Positions 1 through 5,281 of a stretch of 6,149 nt of DNA are shown here, one piece after another (the first letter of the stretch is position 1; each line of letters starts with the position of its first letter). The position numbers and the translations under genes are program-made. Source of the stretch: Planctomycetota bacterium (lineage in GTDB: Bacteria > Planctomycetota > Planctomycetia > Pirellulales > UBA7805); contig JABABY010000126.1 of NCBI GenBank assembly GCA_014237955.1, positions 1-6,149 on the forward strand, in the 5' to 3' direction. The notes under the pieces are model-generated. The model worked only from the letters and a program-made list of their open reading frames with translations. It was not told where the DNA came from and ran no database searches.

Positions 1-133
1 AGGCAGAGCGGTCAGGCGAGTGGAAAGACACATGGGACGAGCAAGCCTCCGACGTGCGTCGAAAGCTACTTTCCCGCCCCTGTAGTTTCGCCCCTTGTCC
101 AGATCGGGTCAAGGAAGGGCTGGTTGTGGATCG

Positions 134-162
134 TTGTCTGCTCTCTCAAAGCCGATTACAAT
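134..162 (+). promoter_or_regulatory. Sigma70-like promoter of the UbiB-family kinase gene
   Basis: A -35 box TTGTCT (134-139) and a -10 box TACAAT (157-162) are separated by exactly 17 bp. They match the TTGACA/TATAAT consensus at 4/6 and 5/6 positions. Transcription would begin near 169, giving a leader of about 38 nt before the ATG at 207. This placement argues against translation starting at the in-frame GTG at 54, which lies upstream of the promoter. It is predicted from sequence only, and planctomycete promoters often deviate from the E. coli consensus. Confidence 0.45.
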
Positions 163-206
163 CTGCACAGAGGCGTAGCACACTCCGGACGACAGGGACT
201 GACAGG

Positions 207-1871
207 ATGAAGATTACAACACTCCCCCACGTTTACCGGAATGTGAACCGTTGGGGTGAGATCCTTACCATTTTGAGCAAATACGGTTTGGCGGACTGGC
301 TGAGCCACTTCGATTTGAATTTTGCCAAGGGGTGGCTGAAGGACCGTGATGGTCAGTTGCTCACCAGCCTCTCTCGCGAGACGCGAATCCGGCTGGCACT
401 CGTCGAACTTGGTCCCACTTTTATTAAGCTTGGACAAATCCTAAGCACGCGCCCCGATATTGTTGGTGTTCCGTTCGCCCATGAATTGGCTCGTTTGCAA
501 TGCGATGTCGAAGCGACCGATCCGAAAACGATCCGCAAGCTCATCGAGTCGGAACTCGGCCAACCGATCGAGGATCTCTTTGACGATTTTGAGGATGAAC
601 CGCTCGCCTCGGCGTCGATTGGTCAGGTCCATCGCGCCCGTCTCAAGACCGGTGAAGCGGTCGTACTGAAAGTCCAGCATGCGGACATCGAGCGTAAAGT
701 CCGAGTCGACTTGGATATTTTTGCCGGGCTTGCGCAATTGGCAGAGAAAATTCCGGAATTCATGAACTATCGGCCGCGGGCAACGGCTGCAGAATTTCAG
801 CGGACCCTCATGCGCGAACTCGATTTTTCCCGAGAAGAGCGCAATCTGTTGCAGTTCATCAACGACTTTAAAGATAACGACACCATCAAAATACCACAGC
901 CCTATGGCGACTTTTGTACGTCACGTGTATTGACGATGGAGTTGATCGAGGGGACCAAACTTTCGGATCGTGATGCGATTCTCGCTGCGGGGCTCGATAT
1001 GCAGGAACTGGCCCGTCGCGGTGCGGAACTCTATCTGGAGATGATTTTTACATACGGTTTTTATCATGCAGATCCCCACCCGGGAAATATCTTGCTGCTG
1101 GAAGGAAATGTGATTGGCCTGCTCGATTTTGGGATGGTGGGCAGACTGGAGGAGTCGCTGCGGGAAGATATTGAAAATATGCTGATGGCGATTGTGAATT
1201 CGGACGAAGAATCGCTGGCTAACGTCATTATTCGGCTTGGGGACGTACCCAGCAATCTGGACGAAGGCCTCCTCCGGATGGATATCTCGGAATTTGTGTC
1301 CCACTATGGAAACCAGCCGCTCAATCAAATCAATCTCAGCAGCATGCTAGGCGAGATGATGGAAATCATCCGTCGCTATTACATTATGCTACCTGCACAG
1401 ATCGGCATGCTGCTCAAAACGCTTGTGATGCTTGAGGGAACGGCGCGAGAAATCAGTCCGGAATTCAGCCTGATCGAGGTCATGCAGCCATTCCAGAAGG
1501 AGGTCATCCGGCGGCGATTATCCCCCAAGCGGCGTTTGAAGAAGGTCCGCAAAGTAATGATGGAAGTCGAGCAATTGATCGAGACGCTGCCTGGCCGCAT
1601 GAATAAAATTCTTGCCCAGATCCAGAGCGGTCGATTCGACGTGCATCTGAAGCATCGGGGGCTGGAACCTTCGGTGAACCGCCTAGTGTTGGGAATGCTC
1701 GCCAGTGCCCTTTTCCTTGGCTCGTCGCTGCTCTTAAGTCAGGATATCTGGCCACTGAGGGTGCTCGGTGGCCTTGGCTGCGTGATCAGCCTACTGTTGG
1801 GATTGCGGCTGTTGCGGGCGATCCATAAATCGGGCCACCTGGAACGGCCTGAAGATTTGCGTCGCGACTAG
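207..1871 (+). CDS. ubiB: ABC1/AarF/UbiB-family atypical protein kinase
   Basis: This is a 554-residue member of the ABC1/ADCK/UbiB family, atypical kinase-like ATPases that support quinone (ubiquinone/coenzyme Q) biosynthesis or membrane lipid homeostasis at the inner membrane. Visible landmarks are the family KxGQ motif (Lys74-Gln77), the Ala-rich nucleotide loop ASASIGQVH (134-142) in place of a Gly-rich loop, the VVLK lysine (Lys155), RELDF (203-207), the catalytic HADPHPGN (287-294) and the DFG metal site (307-309). Two hydrophobic C-terminal segments (about 492-510 and 516-537) fit the usual membrane hairpin. I chose ATG 207 because a promoter lies at 134-162 and the 51 extra residues from GTG 54 (Arg/Ser/Cys-rich) do not look like the family. 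The segment after KxGQ reads LQCDVEATD where the family usually has something like LQDxVPP, a mild divergence. Planctomycetes are generally menaquinone users, so a strict ubiquinone role is doubtful. The family call is very secure; the exact function is inferred. Confidence 0.95.
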   Translation: MKITTLPHVYRNVNRWGEILTILSKYGLADWLSHFDLNFAKGWLKDRDGQLLTSLSRETRIRLALVELGPTFIKLGQILSTRPDIVGVPFAHELARLQCDVEATDPKTIRKLIESELGQPIEDLFDDFEDEPLASASIGQVHRARLKTGEAVVLKVQHADIERKVRVDLDIFAGLAQLAEKIPEFMNYRPRATAAEFQRTLMRELDFSREERNLLQFINDFKDNDTIKIPQPYGDFCTSRVLTMELIEGTKLSDRDAILAAGLDMQELARRGAELYLEMIFTYGFYHADPHPGNILLLEGNVIGLLDFGMVGRLEESLREDIENMLMAIVNSDEESLANVIIRLGDVPSNLDEGLLRMDISEFVSHYGNQPLNQINLSSMLGEMMEIIRRYYIMLPAQIGMLLKTLVMLEGTAREISPEFSLIEVMQPFQKEVIRRRLSPKRRLKKVRKVMMEVEQLIETLPGRMNKILAQIQSGRFDVHLKHRGLEPSVNRLVLGMLASALFLGSSLLLSQDIWPLRVLGGLGCVISLLLGLRLLRAIHKSGHLERPEDLRRD

Positions 1872-2320
1872 CATTCGCTAGGAGTAGCACCATTCGCTGG
1901 CGCGGGAATCTCTAGCACGGGAATCTCCGGAACGGGCACGATCATCAGTGGACCGGCATGTTCGATCGGTGCCTTGCCGGGAGGCTCGATGGCCGGCATC
2001 GCCGCTGGTGCCTCGGCAGATATTTTTTCAGTGGTGGTTTCTTCGTTACTGTCTTTAGGGGTCGTTTTCCCAGCCGCTTCTGCGAGAGTTGGTTCTTCAG
2101 TGGCCGGCTGTTTGGTGATCGATTGCTGGGCCCCGTTACCCTCGTCGTTTGTTGCGTCCGCGACGGTTTGCTCCTCTGAGGCGGAATGCAACTTAAGGAC
2201 CTGCTCGAGTTGCGTATTGAGCGTATCGAGCCCGGCTAGGACTTCATCCTGCCTGCGTTCGATATCGTCGAGCAGTTCGTTCTCAGCGGGTGTCTTCTGT
2301 TCAGCAGAATTCTCAGTCAT
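1868..2320 (-). CDS. Hypothetical acidic low-complexity protein with N-terminal coiled coil
   Basis: The product is 150 residues from ATG 2320; a TTG two codons upstream (2326) is a weaker alternative start. I do not recognise a family. Residues about 14-45 (from ENELLDDIERR to LEQVLKL) have heptad-like spacing of Leu/Ile and look like a short coiled coil. Residues 46-120 are rich in Glu, Thr, Ala, Gln and Pro and should be disordered. The C-terminus has a small Pro repeat (PVPEIPVLEIPAP, 129-141). There is no signal peptide, membrane helix or catalytic motif. It is convergent with the kinase gene, and the two TAG stops share CTAG at 1868-1871. The opposite strand is also open over much of this region, but its product is Ser/Cys-rich with no domain-like pattern, so I prefer this strand. 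A scaffold or adaptor role is possible but unsupported. Confidence 0.6.
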   Translation of the reverse strand: MTENSAEQKTPAENELLDDIERRQDEVLAGLDTLNTQLEQVLKLHSASEEQTVADATNDEGNGAQQSITKQPATEEPTLAEAAGKTTPKDSNEETTTEKISAEAPAAMPAIEPPGKAPIEHAGPLMIVPVPEIPVLEIPAPANGATPSEC

Positions 2321-2347
2321 GGGCAAGCCTGGAGAGGATGCGGGGCA

Positions 2348-2368
2348 TAGGCTGGCAAAGCCTGCCTA
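2348..2368. repeat. Palindromic element upstream of the hypothetical gene
   Basis: Two nested inverted repeats compete here. TAGGC (2348-2352) pairs with GCCTA (2364-2368), and AGGCT (2349-2353) pairs with AGCCT (2359-2363) around a GGCAA loop. The element begins 28 bp upstream of the ATG at 2320, so it would lie in or near the leader of that gene. It resembles dispersed REP-like palindromes in form, but only one copy is present in the window, so repeat status cannot be shown here. Confidence 0.3.
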
Positions 2369-2624
2369 CCGATACCTTCGACCTATGATTTATGAGATAT
2401 TCAGCAGGTTTTTTGTATCTCGAAAGGCCGCCGCGGAACGTGGGGCAAGTTTGCGGTTTATCGCGATGTTGCGATTTCGAGCCTGTCAGTTGTCCGGAGG
2501 ACAGCACCAGTGCCGATCATACGGTTTGTCCGAAATGGTCCAACTGGGTGAAGGTCTCCGGTGACAATGTCGCTTTTTGTGGGTTTCACAGGCCCATCTG
2601 GGGCGAAATAACCATCGACGCGAC

Positions 2625-2654
2625 TAGACAAGATGCGGTAAAATTTATTATTAT
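2625..2654 (+). promoter_or_regulatory. Sigma70-like promoter of rpsU
   Basis: TAGACA (2625-2630) and TATTAT (2649-2654) each match 5/6 of the -35 and -10 consensus, with an 18-bp spacer. Transcription would start near 2661 and leave a leader of about 39 nt. A second TATTAT at 2646-2651 would give a 15-bp spacer and is less likely. The AT-rich stretch at 2639-2655 stands out from the surrounding sequence. Confidence 0.45.
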
Positions 2655-2699
2655 TCTGAGCTTGCGGTTGTTTTTATTCAGTATCCGAAAGGGAGCGAT

Positions 2700-2906
2700 G
2701 TGGTTAAGCTGACGATTCGAGATCGTGAATCGATTCAGGAGGCGGTTCGCCGTTTTCGTAAATTGGTTGAACGGAGCGGCATCAAAAAAGAAATGCGCCG
2801 CCGGGAATATTATGAAAAGCCAAGCGAAATCAAACGTCGCGCCCACCTGCGTGCCCAACGCCGCAACCGTCGCAACCGTATGATGGCGGAGACTGGGGCT
2901 TCCTAA
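2700..2906 (+). CDS. rpsU: 30S ribosomal protein S21 (bS21)
   Basis: The 68-residue basic protein is a clear bS21, the small-subunit protein that sits near the anti-Shine-Dalgarno end of 16S rRNA and helps mRNA engagement at initiation. The N-terminus MVKLTIRDRESIQEAVRRF, the central EMRRREYYEKPS (about 31-42) and the Arg-rich tail are diagnostic, and the length is normal for the family. The start is GTG at 2700, set by the MVKL terminus and by GAAAGGGAG (2687-2695) as ribosome binding site. An out-of-frame ATG at 2698 overlaps the GTG and would give only a four-codon peptide ending at 2712. The gene appears monocistronic, with its own promoter at 2625-2654. A 5-bp stem, GGCTT/AAGCC, spans its TAA stop but lacks a T-run. 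Downstream it converges with arsC. Confidence 0.96.
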   Translation: MVKLTIRDRESIQEAVRRFRKLVERSGIKKEMRRREYYEKPSEIKRRAHLRAQRRNRRNRMMAETGAS

Positions 2907-3001
2907 GCCGGGTCTTCCTAATCGGTCAGGCGCACTGGTTTTTCTGAACACTGGGTTGCCCCTACCCCCATTGTCGCATGTTCTTCTGGAAGATGTCTTT
3001 C

Positions 3002-3454
3002 TTAGTCGTCTTCGTCGCTACCGGCCGCGAGTTTTTCGGGAATGGTTTCCACATAGGCTGCAATTTCGTCGCGTACCCGGCGGTAGTGTTTTAGGGCTTC
3101 TTCGTCGCTTGCAGCATCGGCCGCCAGATGTGGAGGATCATCAAACGGGGCGTGCAGCACGGTAACCGCATCGGGCCAACTCGGGCAGTTCGCATCGGCG
3201 TTCCCACAGACGGTAATGACAAAGTCGAAAGGAATCTCCCCCAACTCCTCGAGCGTTTTTGATTGCTGCGAGGAGATATCAATGCCGACCTCCTGCATAA
3301 CGCGCACCGCAAGCGGGTTGAGTCCCTGTTTTTTGATCCCGGCGGAATAAGCATCGACCATCTCCCCGAGCATCGACCGTGTCCAGCCCTCGGCCATCTG
3401 GCTGCGGCAGGAATTTCCGGTACAGAGAAAGAGGATGTTGAGTTTGTTGAGCAT
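3002..3454 (-). CDS. arsC: Arsenate reductase, thioredoxin-coupled (LMW-PTP fold)
   Basis: This 150-residue cytosolic enzyme would reduce arsenate to arsenite for export. It has the low-molecular-weight tyrosine phosphatase P-loop CTGNSCR (Cys11-Arg17) followed by SQMAEGW, close to the Bacillus/Staphylococcus ArsC pattern. It also has the two resolving cysteines of the thioredoxin-linked relay, Cys83 and Cys90 in VCGNADANC, and the general-acid region FDDP (Asp105/Asp106). The Cys pair separates it from ordinary LMW tyrosine phosphatases. The tail is acidic (SDEDD). I chose ATG 3454 because the family begins just before the P-loop; the frame is open to 3523, but that extension overlaps galE. 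AGG lies 4 nt upstream of the ATG. It follows galE by 23 bp on the same strand. No arsR, arsB/acr3 or arsM is in the window, so the export partner must be elsewhere. Confidence 0.93.
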   Translation of the reverse strand: MLNKLNILFLCTGNSCRSQMAEGWTRSMLGEMVDAYSAGIKKQGLNPLAVRVMQEVGIDISSQQSKTLEELGEIPFDFVITVCGNADANCPSWPDAVTVLHAPFDDPPHLAADAASDEEALKHYRRVRDEIAAYVETIPEKLAAGSDEDD

Positions 3455-3477
3455 CGGACCTGCTTTCTTGTTTTCTT

Positions 3478-4458
3478 TTAGTCGTCGGCATAGCCATCTG
3501 GATGTTGCCGGTGCCAATCCCATGCGGTCTGTACGATTTGTGTTAGATCTGGGTACTTTGGTTTCCAGCCCAATGCATTACTGATGGCCCGGCTACTGGC
3601 GATTAGTTCTGCAGGGTCGCCAGGGCGCCGCGGTCCGATGTCCGATGCAATTTTCTCTCCGGTGATCTGTCGCGCCGTTTCGATTACCTGCTGCACACTG
3701 AAGCCTCGGCCATTGCCGAGGTTGTAGGTCCGGCTGCCAGTTTCGATCGCCTCAAGGGCGAGGATATGCGCATCGGCCAGATCGGCAATGTGGATATAAT
3801 CGCGGATGCAGGTGCCGTCCGGTGTGGCGTAATCATCGCCGAAGATGCTGATTTTTTCGCGCTTCCCGAGAGCGACTTGCAGGATGAGCGGGATCAGATG
3901 GTGTTCCGGAGTGTGGTCCTCGCCCCGCTCGGCGGTAGCACCGGCGGCATTAAAATACCGCAGCGCCGCATACTTTAGTCCGCTTGTTTTCTCGAGCCAT
4001 TTGAGGATTCGCTCGAGCATGTACTTTGATTCCCCATAGGGGCTCCCCGGACGGATCGTTTCGGACTCGGTGATCGGCACTGTTTCCGGTGCATCAAACA
4101 GGTTGGCGGTGCTGGAGAGTACAAATCGCTGGACGCCATGTTCGAGCATGCTCTGCAGGAGGTTTGTGCCGCAAGCGAGATTTTCGCCCAGATACAAAAA
4201 AGGTTTTTGCATCGACTCACCTACCAGCGTGTGGGAGGCAAAGTGCATGACGGCCCCGATTTCATGTGCCTCGAAGAGATCGTCGATTGCCTGTTTGTCG
4301 CGCAAGTCGCCAAGCACAAACGTCGCCTCGGGGTGGACCGCCGCGCGATGGCCCTGGCTCAGATTGTCGAAAACCACCGCCTCATAGCCGGCAGCGAGCA
4401 ACCGCTCAACCGCAACACTTCCAATGTATCCGGCTCCTCCGGTGATGAGTACTTTCAT
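3478..4458 (-). CDS. galE: UDP-glucose 4-epimerase (extended SDR)
   Basis: The 326-residue protein is an extended short-chain dehydrogenase that interconverts UDP-glucose and UDP-galactose using tightly bound NAD, feeding galactose metabolism or cell-surface polysaccharide synthesis. Landmarks are the Rossmann GGAGYIGS (7-14), the NAD-ribose acidic residue in FDNLS (Asp31), GDLRD (50-54), MHFASHTLVGES (71-82), SST (115-117) supplying the active-site hydroxyl, the catalytic YGESK (Tyr141, Lys145), RYFNAAGA (167-174), GTCIRDYIHIADLADAH (215-231) and RPGDP (278-282). Full length fits GalE. The motif around the active-site hydroxyl reads SSTANLFD where E. coli has SSSATVYG, so Thr replaces Ser and Phe replaces Tyr. 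The ATG start is forced by the Rossmann motif, although no good ribosome binding site precedes it. It is first in a probable galE-arsC operon with a promoter at 4551-4578. Specificity for UDP-GlcNAc or another 4-epimerisation cannot be excluded. Confidence 0.93.
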   Translation of the reverse strand: MKVLITGGAGYIGSVAVERLLAAGYEAVVFDNLSQGHRAAVHPEATFVLGDLRDKQAIDDLFEAHEIGAVMHFASHTLVGESMQKPFLYLGENLACGTNLLQSMLEHGVQRFVLSSTANLFDAPETVPITESETIRPGSPYGESKYMLERILKWLEKTSGLKYAALRYFNAAGATAERGEDHTPEHHLIPLILQVALGKREKISIFGDDYATPDGTCIRDYIHIADLADAHILALEAIETGSRTYNLGNGRGFSVQQVIETARQITGEKIASDIGPRRPGDPAELIASSRAISNALGWKPKYPDLTQIVQTAWDWHRQHPDGYADD

Positions 4459-4490
4459 CTCAATGGGCCCGTCGTTTCCAATGGTAGGAT

Positions 4491-4506
4491 TCTGGCCGCA
4501 GCCAGA
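4491..4506 (-). promoter_or_regulatory. Hairpin in the galE-arsC 5' leader
   Basis: TCTGGC (4491-4496) and GCCAGA (4501-4506) form a perfect 6-bp stem around a 4-nt loop. After a single mismatch, two further pairs can extend it. It falls between the predicted transcription start (about 4544) and the galE ATG, about 32 nt before the start codon. There is no T-run, so it is not a terminator. A role in mRNA stability or control is possible but unproven. Confidence 0.25.
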
Positions 4507-4550
4507 TTCTGACCGATGCCTGGTGCCTCGGCTGCGACCACGAAAAACTG

Positions 4551-4578
4551 ACTATACTGAAAAATAGATGTGAAACAA
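4551..4578 (-). promoter_or_regulatory. Predicted promoter of the galE-arsC operon
   Basis: Read on the minus strand, TTGTTT (4578-4573) and TATAGT (4556-4551) are 16 bp apart. The -10 matches 5/6 and the -35 only 3/6 of consensus. The predicted start near 4544 gives a leader of about 86 nt before galE. It is the only reasonable promoter-like pair I found upstream of galE. Confidence 0.35.
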
Positions 4579-4732
4579 GTAAACCCGCCTGTTGGTGCCG
4601 CCCGATTGGTCGCCCATCACAACTGCCAGGTGGTCATGGTTTGCGCGACAAATCCCCTCCCCTTCTCTCAAAGGCGGGCACGATTGCACGTGAGAAATCA
4701 GATTCTGTCGGTACGAAATTAGACATCGCCGG

Positions 4733-4765
4733 GAATGGGCTCCTGCCCCGCGTGCCCACCCATTC
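4733..4765 (-). terminator. Inverted repeat after the small membrane protein gene, possible weak terminator
   Basis: GAATGGG (4733-4739) pairs with CCCATTC (4759-4765), a perfect 7-bp stem starting at the last base of the TAG stop codon. The loop is 19 nt and can itself form a GGGC/GCCC alternative. No U-tract follows on the minus strand, so it is not a classic intrinsic terminator. It could act as a 3' end stabiliser or a Rho-dependent pause site. Confidence 0.3.
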
Positions 4766-5028
4766 TAAAACAGCATACTTCCGTAATTGGCACCACCTAG
4801 AATGAGGCCGACGATGATGAGGATCACCGGGACCATCGCGCGATCAAAATTCAGGATGCCATAGATCAGCGCGACCAGGGGTGCGCACAAGAGACAAAAA
4901 ATACCCCAGAGGATATTTTCTTTCTGAAAGGCGATAACCGCCGTCCAGATCACTCCCACCAGGATCGCGAGGCCGCCGAGACCATTAAGGCCGTTGATAT
5001 GGAGCACTGAACTAGCAACGAATTCCAT
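4765..5028 (-). CDS. Small three-helix membrane protein, unknown function
   Basis: The 87-residue product has three hydrophobic segments, about residues 17-34, 40-59 and 65-82. Short linkers contain FQKEN and NFDRAM, with the few charged residues confined to the loops. There is no cleavable signal peptide, cysteine cluster or catalytic motif, so it is an inner-membrane protein that I cannot assign. The start is well supported: ATG 5028 is preceded by GATGAAAGGCGG, with AAGG 8 nt upstream. It is the only coding sequence between the galE leader and the phosphatase and is divergent from the latter. Small membrane proteins of this kind, with W-G-I/LIYG-type helices, occur as orphan genes in planctomycetes as far as I recall. 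The coding call is firm; the function is unknown. Confidence 0.8.
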   Translation of the reverse strand: MEFVASSVLHINGLNGLGGLAILVGVIWTAVIAFQKENILWGIFCLLCAPLVALIYGILNFDRAMVPVILIIVGLILGGANYGSMLF

Positions 5029-5281
5029 GGTAGCCGCCTTTCATCGGAGGATTGTCGGATACAAGACCGTCTCTATTAAAGGATAGTTTTTTGCCCGCAG
5101 GAGGGATAGGTCGCCCCGAAGGGGCCCGCTTTCGGACGAGGGTCACCGGTCCTTTTGTCAACGATTGCGTTATGGAGTACTCTGTGGTGAGGCAGGAAAG
5201 TGACCAGCCCGTCCGGAATGGAAATCGACTTCCGCCGCCGCCGGAATGATCCCCTCTTTTTAAAAGGCTCGGCAACAGAAG

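Larger units (their letters stand above)
2321..2699. other. Divergent intergenic region, no convincing gene
   Basis: These 379 bp separate the divergent hypothetical gene and rpsU. Open frames cross it on both strands, but none has a plausible start, domain or composition. It holds several short inverted repeats: 2348-2368, 2460-2475 (ATCGC/GCGAT), 2489-2505 (7-bp stem, GGA loop) and a weak terminator-like stem followed by T5 at 2561-2578. It also holds the likely rpsU promoter at 2625-2654. I could not identify a convincing promoter for the minus-strand gene. Confidence 0.6.
4459..4764. other. Intergenic leader and spacer upstream of galE
   Basis: These 306 bp lie between galE and the small membrane protein gene, both on the minus strand. 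The half nearest galE holds its promoter (4551-4578) and a leader hairpin (4491-4506). The far end holds an inverted repeat directly after the membrane protein stop codon (4733-4765). I see no coding sequence, tRNA or obvious repeat in the C/T-rich middle (4580-4730). Confidence 0.6.

Noticed and set aside
54..206. GTG-started 51-residue N-terminal extension of the kinase
   Set aside because: It lies upstream of or across the predicted promoter, has an Arg/Ser/Cys-rich composition without family resemblance, and a normal UbiB length is reached from ATG 207.
1974..2564. 196-residue plus-strand open frame over the hypothetical gene
   Set aside because: It is Ser/Val/Cys-rich, as expected from the complement of an acidic low-complexity gene, has no ribosome binding site or domain, and runs into the rpsU upstream region.
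2897..2909. GGCTT/AAGCC stem across the rpsU stop codon as terminator
   Set aside because: The stem is only 5 bp with a 3-nt loop and no T-run follows it.
2586..2951. 121-residue minus-strand frame over rpsU
   Set aside because: It is the antisense shadow of an unmistakable rpsU gene.
2933..2954. Direct repeat CACTGG between rpsU and arsC
   Set aside because: Two 6-bp copies are expected by chance and have no associated structure.
4138..4512. 124-residue plus-strand frame over the start of galE
   Set aside because: It is antisense to the Rossmann domain of galE and has no domain of its own.
5113..5135. GCCCC/GGGGC and CCGAA/TTCGG hairpins in the 5029-5281 spacer
   Set aside because: They are short, mutually overlapping and without a U-tract or positional link to a start codon, so chance is enough to explain them.
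5213..5248. Direct repeat CCGGAATG (5213-5220 and 5241-5248) as an operator
   Set aside because: Eight bases repeated once in GC-rich sequence is weak, and no promoter could be placed beside it.
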